A DNA stretch of 64,000 nt from contig JAECUM010001782.1 of NCBI GenBank assembly GCA_016617855.1, forward strand, positions 62,001 through 126,000, written 5' to 3'. Every line of letters starts with the position of its first letter. Position 1 is the stretch's first letter. The translations under genes and the position numbers were made by a program. Source of the DNA: Megalonaias nervosa (taxonomy: Eukaryota > Mollusca > Bivalvia > Unionida > Unionidae). The notes under the pieces were generated by a model. It was not told the DNA's origin. It did not search any database and was given only the letters and a program-made list of their open reading frames with translations. Below are positions 13,220-27,902 of this stretch, piece by piece.

Positions 13220-16200
13220 CACACACATTGTTATCAGTCAACAAACTTGTCATTTCAAGGGATTACAAGAGAATGTCTTGCCTACTTCAAGAAGGCGAAG
13301 TCGGACAGTTAGTGAAGTAGAAGAACTGAGAAGCAAAGAGGTGAGGTTGGACTCAGGGAAGCCATCCCATTCTGGCAGAGGTAGGAGCAGGAGCTGCCTA
13401 GAGCCTCATGCTATGCAGGAAGGTGGGTCTGAGTACTAACTGAGTACAGTCTTTAACTGTTTCAAAATGTTGATTAATTTGTTAAGTACTGGAATGTTAT
13501 CATCTCCACTATTTCAAATTAAACACAAGTCATCAAGAAAAGTGATGTATGATATTAAATTCACCAGGAACATATATAATGGCCAACATAAATTACTATG
13601 ACTTTTCCACCTTTGTGGTCATGTCCTTACTCAGAAAGCTTCTTGATTTCAATGCACACTCAAACTGAAAATTACCTTTGTCGTCTGTCTTGTGTTTGTG
13701 AAATTGTTACAAAATAAACTATATGTACTCCGTCACTTTAAAGTCCTAATTCCTGTTATAAGGCAAGTATGGTCATGATCCTGTTTCACTAAGTAGTAGT
13801 AAAATTATACGTATAATGTACTTCAGTATGAGGTTCATTCACTTTAATGCTTCCACTGACATCATTATAAGGAGGGGGTGCTGTATAATGTACATTATTA
13901 TAAGGCAGCCTTACTATAAGGCTGTATATGCTTGCTGCCATGGAAGTATTATAATGAGTGAGCACTGTATACTGTATTTCATTATAAGGTAATTTTAAAA
14001 TAAGACTGTATAATCTTTGGCCCCATGGACAGTATTATAAAGAGGGATTACTGTATAATTTACTTCACTATAAGGCAATCTCACTATAAGACTATACTTT
14101 GACTTCCATGGACAGTTATAATGGGGGATTACTGTAGAATGTACTTCACTATAAGGTGGTCTCACTATAAGATTGTATACTTAAGCTCCCATGGTCATTA
14201 TTATGATGGGGCATTGCTGTATAATATAATTCATTATATGTCAGTATTTTCTGGCCTCCATGGACAGCATTACAATGAGTGAGTATTTCATACTCTACTT
14301 AATTACAAGGAAGTCTTGCTATTAGGCTGTATACTATAGCTTCCATGGACAGCATTATAATGAGGGATTACTGTATAATGTACTTTATAAGGCAGTCTCA
14401 CTATAAGGCTGTATTCTATGGCCCCCATGGACAGTGCTATAATGAGGGATTACTGTGTCATGTATTTCTTTATATGGCAGTCTCACAATACGGCTGTATT
14501 CTATGACCCCATGGACAGTGCTATAATGTGGGATTACTGTTTCATGTATTTCATTATAAGGCAGTCTCGCTATATGGCTGTATTCTATGGCCCCAGTGAA
14601 CAGTGCTATAATGAGGGGTTACTTTTATCATGTATTTCATTATAAGGCAGTCTCACTATAAGGCTGTATTCGATGGCACCCTTGGACAGTATTATGATGA
14701 AGAAATTCCATATGTAACAGATTTATGTATCAAAATATACTGCTGCTTTGCAGTCTTTTGCATTTCAAATGCAAGTTTTCAAAGCTTGAGGGATTTCATA
14801 AATACAGTACCAGGGCTCAATCCCAGTTTCTAGCACATGCTAAGGTAAGTTGTCACCAATATACAGTGTTCTGGGTTCTCCATATTTCTTGAAGGATATA
14901 ATATTTTGTACAGCTGTCATAGTTACACAAGGTAATAAAATTGTGTACATTGCAAATTAAATTATGATGAAATTAATGCATAATGTCATTTTGACAAATC
15001 GCACTGTTAAGTTGAAGGATATAAAATTTTGTACAGCTATCATAGTTACATAAGGTAATAAAATTGTTTACATTGCAAATTAAATTATGATGTAATTAAT
15101 GCATTATGTGATTTTGAGAAATTGCATTATAAGTTTCTTTATTTCGGCTGTGGTTTCCATGAGTCAAGTATATTTTTGCTTACCTTAGATCATTTCACTG
15201 ACAGATTGAGAATCACCTCTTGCATTAACTTGTGTTTAGAATGTGATATTCCATGATAATTTTGAAATTTTACAATGCAATTTTGGTGTAATTAATTCCA
15301 GAAAGTACAAGTTTGATTGAAGCACCTTCCATCTGCCAACAGTGATCAATGAAGATATTTACCAGACCTTTATATGGCAGCATATGGTTGAATCAGTCCA
15401 GCAGACCTAAATCTTGTTATTTGTAGTTAAGTACACACTATATACAAGGAAATGCTGGAACAAAATAATGGTCTCCTCAAATTTACTTCTTTTAATTAGA
15501 CAGTAACATTTCTGTTTTAATGTAGTGGAAGCTGTTTATTGTGGGTCATTCAAATGTTTATTTCCTCACATGGCTGTTAAGTTGAGAGTATAGTATGGAC
15601 CTACATCTGGTCATCATTCGTGAGTCGTGCTTGATCTGACATCATTGGTATTTTTGACATCTCGAAATTCACTGAGTCAATTTCAGTCAGGTAGGAATGT
15701 TCCTCAGGACATGCTCTACCAAAATTTTGTTCAGGGTGGCTCCACTTGAAATTGTGTGGCTTCCTCAGCAGCCAAAAGAGAAAACCAGCTTTCAACTTCT
15801 TCTTCAGACAAAATTATATCTGTGTTGGCTCGCTTAGCAATGGTATGGGTTAATTAATTAGCAACCAGATGGAAAACCTATTTTTTTACTTCTTGTCTGA
15901 AATGACTGAGCCAATTTTAATCAAGCGTGGTAGAAATGTTTGATAGTTTGAGGTGGTTCTCCTAGCAGTGATTTGGCTTCCACAGCATCCATGTGGAAAA
16001 CATGTTTCCAGTTTCTTCTCCAGAACAACTGAGCCCATTTTAATTATACTTGAAATGTTTTTTTGACATGCCATGTCAAAATTTTGTCTTGGATGGCTCC
16101 TCTAGCAATGGTGTGGTTTTTGTAACGAACAGGGGAAAATGTTTTAACTTCTTCTTGAGGTGGCTTAAGCGGTTGTGATCTGAAATGACAGGAATGTTTC

Positions 16201-19200
16201 TCTAGGACATGCTTTACCAAAATTTGATCTCGGATTGATTTCCTAGAGACCATGTGGCTTCCATAGCAACGTGGGGAAAACCTATTTCCAACATTGTCTC
16301 CAAAGTGGCTGAGCCAGTTTTGATCATTTCATTGATGCTTTTCAATCAGGATATTTGGCCCTTAGTTGGTCACATATAGAACCCTTCTGTAGTAATCTGG
16401 TTAGTTTGCGACTGCCCATTGGTCAGTTGACCTGTCACACTGTTCCATCTTTCTGTTTCTGGTTGGCAATATCAATGACGGTCGGGTCTGCTGTTATGGA
16501 TAAAACTGCCACTAGTTTTTGTCCTTCCCTAAGGTGGCTGCCAGCTTTCCATCCTATCTGATAAGATGGTCTCCCTGCAACATGTATAATGGTTATTTCA
16601 ATTTTTCAGTGAAATCTTTATTGTTTTTTTTATCCTGATGGTGCCACAAGCACAAAATTTTCTCATTAAGCTTCATACCAATTCAGATAGATGTGAAAAA
16701 GTTGTCAAAGTGTACACTGAGTAGTGTGATTTGGGCAATTTTGGATTTTTGTTATTATATACCATAGGAAAAATACACAAAAATACATTGATTTCCAGTT
16801 CTGGTGACAACAAGAACAAAGAAAATTATAATACATTATGGATATATACTAAAGTTTTCTATATATTTTGGAATATTTTAGAATATTTCTGGTTCCAATT
16901 CATTATATCTATGCATAGTCCATTCCAGTACTGAGAATACTGGCAATATGAATTGTAATTTTTTCTTTGTTCTCAATGGTCACCAGAACTGGAAATCGCT
17001 GGTTTTTCATGTATTTTTTCCAATGGTATATAATAACAAAAGTCCAAAACCACCATTAGCACACTACTGATGGTAATATTTCCATCTCAATTAGTCTTTG
17101 GACAAGTTGACAAATGCTATGCTTCTTGCTGTCAGTGACTTGATATACAGCTTCCTTCTCATGATAGAACTCAAACTGTTGATGGAAACCAGACAAACTG
17201 TCGCAACACAGCAATTCTTTCAGGCCCCACTTGATTGTCTTTAATGGAAGATACTGTAATCTTCCCTTAAAGGCAATCATACCTGTAAATGGCATTCTCT
17301 TCTTGTTAGATCAGGTAAATGAATTGTACTCTGAAGTACCTATTCTGTATTATGAAAAGGAATGTAGATGCAGATTTTAGTTATTGTTGTATGGTTTTAA
17401 TGCCCTTTCACTAGTTGTCAAGATTTTCATGAGTTTGGTACTCTTGTATTTTATATAAAGGTAGGAGAGGGTGGACATGGTGGACTTGTGTCTGTGTATG
17501 TGTGCTTGTGCAATAAGCGATTGTGTGTGGTTCATACTTCATCATGAACATTATTATGGTATGTAATCACTACTATATTTATACTTGTTTTGTTTGTCTA
17601 TTCAAAATTGCCATGTTCATTGTAAGGAACATTTGTGTTTTTGTGGGTTGAACACCATTTTTCAGCACTATACATGTTGGCCAATATACCTTGTGAAGGG
17701 AGAACCCAAGAAAACCACAGGAAGAACCACTGACCCATGAGAAGCTACTTGCAAGCTTTCTCACAATGCCCACATTGAGACTTGAACCTATGTGTACAGA
17801 GGTGAGATAACAGTGATCAGTACAGATGAGCACCTTAGACCACTTTTGTAAGAATGAAAGAATAAATGTATGGATGCATGTATGTATGTTTCTTCCTCCT
17901 ATGCTCTGTCTGTGAGTTTTTGTGTCTGTATTACACTCTACTTTTATAAAAAAATGTCAAAGGTGTTATTTGTTATTTACTTATAAATATGTGAATGCAG
18001 TGAATTGCATAATATATATAAACCTTTGTCAATTGTTTGATATTGACGAAGCTTGTATGTCTTCTCAATGTTGGCCAGAACATCATCTTGTACAGAACAT
18101 ATTTATCATGATCAGGGTGGTCTGCAGAGAAAATATGTGGTGTTATCATTTAGGTCATGGTCAAACTCAAACAACCCTGAGGGCCACATGTGGGTATTTT
18201 CGATGGCCCAAGGGCCACACCACCTTTGTTATCTCTCATGACACCTTGTGATGCCAATCATTTTGCAGGTCACAGGATATGGCTTAGCAGGCTGCATGCA
18301 GCTCGTGGTCCACTTGTTTGAGACCCCTGATTTAGATGAATGTTCTGGAGCAGTTTTTCAAACCTTCTGGGTGACATTACATCTTTAATCCCTTGATTTT
18401 AAAGAAACTTGATAAATGAACAATATAATGTCGGGGGCCTGTATTATGCCCATAAGAATCAACATGCCAAGAAAGAACAACAGCTCAGGCACATTTGTGT
18501 TATATCCAGTTTTGGATAGCAAATTTCATGATCCTCCTGTTTTTCTGCTGCATATTTGTTTTAGTTATAATATTTTTGATAAGTGAGACTGGAAAATTCA
18601 AATGGAAATACTTTCATTCTTGTGCAGTTTTTGTCAAATTATGTGAAGGTCCTGTGTGCAGAATCATGGATTTATATCATTATGTTGCATATGTGCCAGC
18701 CAGTTTGGCTGACAGTCATATGTGTCACTTGAGTCTGAAAAACTGGTTTTGCTTCCAGTCAGGTCAGTACATTTTAAAGATGAGGGTGAAGTTGCCATGA
18801 CAGAAGAAGGGAATTCCCTACATAAATGCAAAATTTCACTGACGGTATCATCTGTTGGCATGATTTGATTCAAACTTTGCATTATAAAAAGATTAGGAGA
18901 AACAAACAACACACACATTCTTAATATTGTCAATTTATTTGATATAGCCAACAATTGTGGTCAATTTCATATTTTAAACAGCATCAAAACAGTTTAAAAT
19001 GCCATTATACATAACAGTCTAGGGATGAAGAATTTCCATATTTGCCGTGATTTCAAAAAATGTGATTTATAACAGAAATGAGATAATGACATTTGAAACA
19101 ATATTCACAAGGTAAACTTCATCATATTTGGAAAACCTTACACTGATATATAACTTACATACACTGAAAAGACCACAACATTTCATCGAATTGGGGTGTT

Positions 19201-21358
19201 ACCATTGATCAAAGGTGCCATTCTGGATGTGGATTAGAACCCACACCATGTATTTTTGGTTGGTTGTTAAATTTTAAGCATTCTAATCGAACCAATTAAT
19301 GGTAATAATGTTTGTCTCATGAAGATAGATCTATAATTTGCCTAACTTCAAACAAATTGGGTTATTCCATTTTGCATACTTTACCTATGCAAATTTGCCT
19401 GATTGACTTTACCACAGCAATTTCCAAAACTCAAGCAAACAGAATCACCCTAGTTAATGTCAGTCAATTAAATAATCCATGAAATGATGGTTGTTTATCC
19501 ATGACCACTTTTACCATTTATTGACTATGTCAATTCATTGCATAAAATGCCCAGTTTTCCTTGAGCATTAAGTGTGAGCAAATTACGTCACTGTTTACTG
19601 TTTAAACAATGTCACACTGTAAGTTAATGGCATGTATTATGTTATTAAGAAAGATATTTCTCTCTTTCCTTCACAAGGTTATTTGTAAATTATGTTTTTA
19701 ATAAATACAACCATGGGGGTGGAGGTGAGTAAAAAATTGTGTTTTTCAAGCTGTGATATGCTCTTGTTCACTACTAATATGACTGTTGGTCTAATTCAGA
19801 TTTTCTAATGGAAAGAGTTTATGTTTAGCTTATCAAAATAGACACTGATAGACACTAGGTATACTCATATACTGCAACTTTACAAAAGTAATATCCAAAT
19901 TTAAATCTTTTCAATTATGTCCTCTTTATTTAATTAGCTTTATAAAGCTGACACAATGGTATTCCACCTTTATATCAAGGCAGATGCCATTTTGTCCGAT
20001 TTTTCTACTTTAATTTGTTCGGTTCTATGCACACAGTAGTCAGAGCACATTGAGTGTAGTATGTTAAAACAACTTCAAAAGTCAGTGTTTTTGCAGTCAT
20101 AATATTTCAGTTCGGAGGGGTGATCTTTTTTCAGTAGATGAGGACAAAACACTTTAGCCTTGATAAGTTTATCTTAATTTGTCATTTATTAAATAATTTT
20201 GCATGTTGGAATCCATGTTATGAAATTGTATCAACAATTTACCTGACATTGCACCACCTATGTCAGTTTCTAGTTATGCCACTGTCTGTTCATATATTCC
20301 TATATTTTCTTTCTTTCATTTCAGAGGGTTCACATGATGAAGAGACAGCTCAGGAAAGGCCTGTATCCTCTCAGGAGGACAAGGACCAAGTCTCATCAGA
20401 ACTTTCAGCTGCAGAAACTGGTCTCATTAAACAAACTGTCTTCTTAACTACACCGATATGTACATATGCCCCATATCAGCTCCACTGTCAGAGGATCTTC
20501 CCTGGGATGGTGCTGGTAGTTCTTAGTGAGGTGAGCATGTTCTTACTCTGTCAATTTGTATACAACATGCAGGAATCAAATGGTATATCAGTGATCAAGA
20601 AACATTATATCAGTGATCAAAAAACAGTATATCAGTGATCAAGAAACATTATATCAGTGATCAAGAAATGGTATATCAGTGATCAAGAAACAGTATATCA
20701 CTGATCAAGAAACATTATATCATTGATCATGAAACAGTATATCAGTGATCAAGAAACAGTATATCAGTGATCAAGAAACACTATATCAGTGATCAAGAAA
20801 CACTATATCAGTGATCATGAAACAGGCAGTTTATAGAATCTACTTAATACATCTGCATCTCTGTGTATTGTTCCATCTACACATCTGTTCCTTGTGTCTA
20901 TCTGTCTTCCTTGTCCAGGCTGTCATTTATGTTTCGGTACATCTGTTGCAGTCACAGACTTGCAGCATTAGTGTAGCTTTGGAAGAGGGTGTAATGTACA
21001 CTGATGCTGTTTCACATTAACCACTTTCTGATGTTCATTTACCATCACTCAAAACTCATGTCAAGATTTTAATTCTTCCACTGTTACGAAACTTGCAATA
21101 TGGATTATCCTTGGGATAAATGTGTGATGTGGGCTAAAATTGGATCATTGTGACCTTCTGTTCATGTTTTATTTAAATTTTAAAATTTATAAGTCAATAT
21201 TTGTTACTGTTACAAAAGTGGGTTATCTCACAAACTTAACAATTACATTTAAAAGCATGCAGTACAGTAAAATGGAATTAAGATAAACATAAATGTATGC
21301 TACATCTGAATTATCACAAAAACAAAACAGAGTGGCTCATCAATATAAAAGAATATTT

Positions 21359-21457
<99 letters not shown>

Positions 21458-21507
21458 TGAAATTACAATGTAGAGACAACCACTCATCCAGTCATACAGT
21501 AAGTATA

Positions 21508-21571
<64 letters not shown>

Positions 21572-24500
21572 TATATATATATATATATATATGATTGATA
21601 TAAATGTATAAGACGTATCAATTCTTTTATTAAAATAAAGTTATAAAACACATTATGTGAGGGACTGATGTACTGTGTATATTATACACTGGGGCAATTG
21701 TTTTATTATGGGGTTTTTTTAAAGCACATATTATAAGCTATATACCTGTTTTGTCATGTGTTCTGTGGCTATAGATTGTTTAAACAGTAAGGAAAACGTA
21801 TTGACCATACATATACACAGAATACTCTGGGAACTGTATTTCTATTGTCCAACATGTCAAGTTAGCAAATGGTCATTTGGCAGTGTTGAGCTCATTGGTC
21901 AGACGTGTCCATCATATACAGTAATTTTAGGATCTCTGATATTTCTTTTTTGAATACATTCTCTGATCACATTAATGTTAGGTAATCCGCTGCTACCTCT
22001 CAAATCACAAAAGATATAAAAATGTATCTCTCGCAACTGTAGTCCATAAAGACAAAGGGAAGAAACTCTTCCCAATCCATGCCCTTACTTCCTCTTGCTA
22101 TCTAGGTAGCCACAGTTTTATGCTTTCTTAGATACAAGTTACATTGTATGTTCACCTTTCAAGGAATCTAAATCAATCTTGTGGAATTTACAACCATCCA
22201 TAACACATTTGGATTAGTATTGATGGTGAAGGTTTTTATTATTATTCTTTTTAATTTACTGATATTTGTGATTTTGATGCAGTCTAGGACTTCATGTTTT
22301 TGCTAACAAAATGTTTGACCTTGTGTTCCAACCCAGTATAGGTAGTACTTATTATTGGTTGTTTGGCGTACACTGATATTTATTTGTTGATTTAATAAAA
22401 AGCTTTATTTCTTTATGGAAGTAACATAAATATTGTCATCCTTCTTGCCTTTAATAAAATTGACCAGTATATCAATGAAATACACACAGTGTGGAAAGTT
22501 TAAAGCTAATAAAGACAGGAATATGACTTGTCTTGCATGTACTAAATGTACATTGATGACCATATGCAGTGTGTGATGTGTGGTCAGAAAATGTATGGGC
22601 TACAGTATTAAGACAATGTTTTAATTAAGGTATTAAGACATAAAATGCCATTCTGACTGCTGTCCAGCGAGTCCAGCAGCAGGGTCAGCCATAGTCAACA
22701 ATTATTAACCAGGTATCAATCACTTGGATGAGCCATGCTGAATACTGGCTGCACACTCATGGTTATATAGAGCTATACAGGGATTTGGTGAGCTGATCCA
22801 TCTGTTTGGCCACACAGTCCAACCAGGTGTTTATTCAACTGGATGTCCAGTCAGATACCAGGCTGGCCAGCTGGTCAGCCAAGAACCATGCCAACCACCC
22901 ACCCAATAACTAGACGTCCATCTAGTTGATAGCTGAACCAACTGGCCATCATGATTACCAGCATTTCTTAACAGCAAGACAAACTGTGTCACTTGCCCAT
23001 TTGCCGATGCAACTGCCAGAACAAATCTTTACAGCTTACGTAGTACACAGGATTGATGGCACAGCCTTGTCCCAGCTCCGTCTGATGTTGGCAGAATACC
23101 CCATGAAGACAACCCTAACAGTAAATGAAGGGATAACATTGAAGATTCACAGTATACCAGCCCTATGGAGCATTTGGAATACATCTTTAAAGCAACCAGG
23201 CAAGAAATTTACAAAATATTGCCAATTTTTGAGTGTCTATTACTGTCATCTGTAAATGCCAGGCCTAATAGGTCAAGGCTTCAGTGGATTTGGAAAACTT
23301 CTGTCTTCTTCCACAGTCAGCAAAGGTAAAAGAACTTTCAGTCTGCCTGATTGATAAAATATGGGACCTGGACAATTCCAGGCATAGAACTAAGCTTTTT
23401 TGCTGGATTCAACCAGTGATTTGCTCAGTAAGAAAGAAAGTCATTGCATTCGATCTTTTTTACGTGGGTACTGGCATCACTGTGGTGCTGTTGTCTTATT
23501 AGGAGTGTGGTTTACCCTCATGCAGGGAGGAAGGAAACCTGATACAGAGAAAAATCCTTGTTCCCTCTAGGGTAACCATGGCAAAGGTAGGATGATTAGC
23601 ATGGCCTCCCCCTAATACCTATTCTCCTAATGTTAATGTGATCAGGGAATGTGTTCAAACGAGAAAGCAAACTTTTTAACAAACTATTTTCTTGTGAGAA
23701 TACTTACCTGATCACATTACTAATAAGCCCTCCCACACCGCCCTGCAGATTTGAGCTTCCTCATTGAGGAATCACTCAAGCAAAACTGGTAAACAACCAA
23801 TGCCACCTAGCGGTGTTAAGGTGAGGTAATGGGATGGGTTTGGAAAAGTTTCTAACATTTATCTGTAGAGAATATAGATGGGGAAGTCTAATTTGTTTTA
23901 TCTTTCCATGATTGCTAGATTGGAGAGGTACCAGAATTGGATAAGTATTCTCAAAGCAACATAATTTACCCCCAAAAATTGCTGTAAGTACATATGCATC
24001 AGAACATCTTTTATCTTTTAAAAAAAGAACAACAACATTAAATGATTTTACAGACATGATGAAATTCATGTGTATATGGACCAAAGATTAAAGTTAAAAT
24101 CTGTATTATGATTAAATCTGTTTTAATTAAATTAAATTCAATGCCATCATCATGGTGTGCCAAATGTAGTTTTTAATGATTAAACCAAATATTACATGTC
24201 TATAGTTAAATGACTGAAGTCCAAGATACACAGGATGGCTAAATACTACATGCCTGTTATATTGATTAAATAGGCTAAGTTCATGATACATACAATGGCC
24301 AAGTACTACATGTCTGTTGTATTGATTAAATGACCTAAGTCCATGATACATAGGATATTTGTACAATAGGGTTTTATTGATTTTTAAATGAATTTTTGCC
24401 AATAACCTTCGATGCGATGATAATTATCATGATTGAAAAATTTGCAAAGTCATGATTGAAAAATTTGCAAAGTCATTTGTCAGTTTATTGTTGCCATTTT

Positions 24501-27500
24501 CACATGTATGTAATGACTTACAGATATATAATCAGAAATTCTAGGCAAAAATGTAATTTCCTAAGAAATGGATTGAATTACTATTTTCAGTTATTTACCA
24601 CTTATTGCAAAGAAAGCTGCAACATCTGTTGACAAATTAAACAACATAGCTACATCTTTCAGATGCCTTTGATAAATCAGGCCAATAGACTGGTTCAGGT
24701 TCTACAGCTTCTGAAAGAGCTGCTGAATGGGAGTAAAGATGCAGTGAACCGTTCTCAGGGTCAGATGGTGTATGACATAATCAACAGCCAGTTGGTCAAG
24801 ATTCTATTCTCTCTCAAGCATGCCACAGTAAGTACACAGTATTCATCTTTTCACAGTTCTCCTTCCATCAAAATATAGGGCCAAGCTGGAAATTTTTAAT
24901 ATCGTTAGTTATAGTATAAAACTACTTTACCCCGTTTTATTATACTGGTAAATAGGGTTGCTAATTACCAAAACTTTTTGGGCCCAGGGTAGCTTCCCAT
25001 GGGTCAATGGTTCTTACTGGAGTTTTCCTGGGTTCTTCTTCCACCAGTTATACTGGGTGCCATGTATAGTTTATTTTGCACTGAGAAATGGCATTAATCC
25101 CAAACCAACAACAATGACCAAAACTGTTTATTTCAATTTTGTATCAATAATGGTTGTGTGTATCATCATCAGAGATTTAAATGAAATCATTTAATTTCCC
25201 AAGTTTATTTAGTATTCATCATATTGCTGCATTTATCATAAGAGACTTGCATGTTTAGATAAGAGAAGGAAAAACTAGAATAAATAAATATTAATGGGTA
25301 AATAATCTGAGTCAAAACATTTTTGTCTCACCTGTGTGAGCATGGTGATACATGCCGTATTTATTCACTTATAAGTCAGATTCAGTTGTAAACAATCTAG
25401 ACATTGATTTGCCATTGCATAATATGCATGCAGATCAGGGTCTATCTCAGTTATTCTGTTGATTACTTGTAGCAGACTGCATAGACCCTGATCTGCTGGC
25501 ACAATATTTAAAATCAGATCTGGGTCTATAAAGTTGGGTCTGACTTGTAGACAAGTATATGCGGTAGGTATTAGTGATGCTATTATAAGCCTAAAATGTT
25601 GTAATGTGATATCATCAATCGTTTATGACATCGTAGCATGATAATGTGATGGTTATAGATACTACTGAGTACCATGGTTATGTGCCAAAATGTAGGTTAC
25701 AGGTTGCAGAAAGTTGTGTTGCTTTATTTTCCCACTGAACATTGCCTGTAGACTATTGCTATTTATCTCTGACAAACATGTATACAATATTGATTGAAAT
25801 GTACTAATGCTGAGGATACTGCTGATTACAGTAAACATGATACTCTGCATTAGTGCTCAATGCAGTGATTAAAAAATGGATTTACATGGGCAGTGGGATT
25901 TTATTTTGCTTAAATCTTTATGATATCACCAATCTATGTTCTTTTATCTGTTAATGTCATCATTCCATTTCAAGCAATGATGCATCATGAAGGCAGTATG
26001 TAATAACATCAGTAATAAGTATGATTTTTTTCTGCTGGTGATGATGGTGCCAGCATGGTGATGGGGGTGTCAGCAACAATGTAATTGTCAATATTAAAGT
26101 TCTGTGCAAAACTTGAATAGTCCATTTTATTACCTTTTCATAAAAAAGAAAATTTAAAACAAATTGTCATGTAGAGGACAAATGTAATCTAAATTTTAAA
26201 TACAAGTATTCTATTCACATGCCTAAAGCAAGTTGCAAAGCTAGTAGAAGTGATTTTCTTCTTTGAATTTGTTCCTCAATGACACTAACATTAGGGATAT
26301 AAGCCTGCTACATCCTGAATCCAGCCCTACTAAAAAAATAAAAATTCATCTTTTCTGTCTCTATCATACATCGACAAAGGCTGTGTCATTGCAGCCATGA
26401 CAGGAGGCTCCTGTTTCACCCTTACTCTTCCATGTGTCAAGATTCGCAATCTCTTTCTTGGTTTCAGTGGCTTTTTTTTCTAGCAATCTGAACAGAGTTT
26501 TAATCCTTCCATCAAGAATCCCACTGATGGTAATACATGAGAGTCATTCTTTTGTATGGCTCATGTGCTTTAAAAAAGCCACTTTATATTCACTCTACAA
26601 TGCCATAACTAGATCAGTTGTTCCACATTCTGTGGAAAGAGTACATTTCTCTCCACTTCAGCTGTCATAAAGGATCAGCATAAAGCCAGTCTCAGATCAC
26701 AGCCATTTTTTTCTAGTTTCACTTCCATACCTAGATCAAGGACATTAGGAAATAGGCAGCCAAAGAGCCAAATCTTTTACAGGCTGAGTGACTTGAGAAT
26801 CCAGGGATTTTTTTGGATGAAAGATAAGTGAAATGGAAGGGACCTCCCACAAGACATGTCAAATGAGGAAACTCAGTTTCCCAGGGCCACTGGTGACAAG
26901 ACATGAGGAAATGAGAATCAACTTAAACTTGGCTTTTCCCCTTGCCAACCTTCCCAAACTAATGATGTCATGCTCCCTCCACTCTTTCTGACATCCCATT
27001 TGGGGGAAAATTCCAACACTTTACCATGGAATGGAAGAGACTCGGCCCTAATCAGTCTCCCAGATCAGCTCAGTTGTCCTCCAGATTGTGTTCAGAACTC
27101 ATCCCAATTCCTAAATGCACTCTTTTCTACAGATGTTCCAAAAAATGTGCAGTGAAATGATTTAGAAATACATTTTGATGCATCAGTCATTGCTCCTTTA
27201 CTTTGCATAATATTGTGATATCATTTATGACATTATGAGGTCTTATATTATGTGTTACATATTTGGAAATTATGATATGTGTATAATAATGTATATAACA
27301 CAGTAGTCATATGATAAATATCTATACTGAAAGTTACATGATGTTGTTAAAATAGGAACAGTGTGTTTTCAGGGTCACATGCAAAAGCTACGTAATGAAG
27401 TCAAGTCCAAGTGGGACAATGAGGAACTGAAGACACAGATGCTTTCATTTTTGGAGCGAGTAGCTGGAACAGATGTCCCATCCAGGTACAATGCTATAAG

Positions 27501-27828
27501 TAAAATAGTTTATGAAAATATTATATATTTACAAAATTAGTGAAAAAACAAAGTTACGGAAAAAAATTTTAATGGCATTTAATTGGCAGGACTGTCATTC
27601 ATTACGTGTACAGTAAAACCAGTCTTGAGGCCATGGAAATATGTTGTACCACAAATACCATATCTGAATGCACAACTTTTCAAGCAAAATGAGTTCCCAA
27701 AATTACAGGGTTCAACATAGAATTCAGGGATTAGGGGCATGTTAAAAATAGCTGTAGTCATCAATTGCTGCTGATGTCTTATCTTACCTATACAAAGGGT
27801 TTGTAATAACCTCAATCCATTTTGCAAG

Positions 27829-27902
<74 letters not shown>

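Noticed and set aside
24663..24878. Independent small gene starting with ATG
   Set aside because: It is HPS1 exon g read through its donor; the ATG is an internal Met right after the acceptor.
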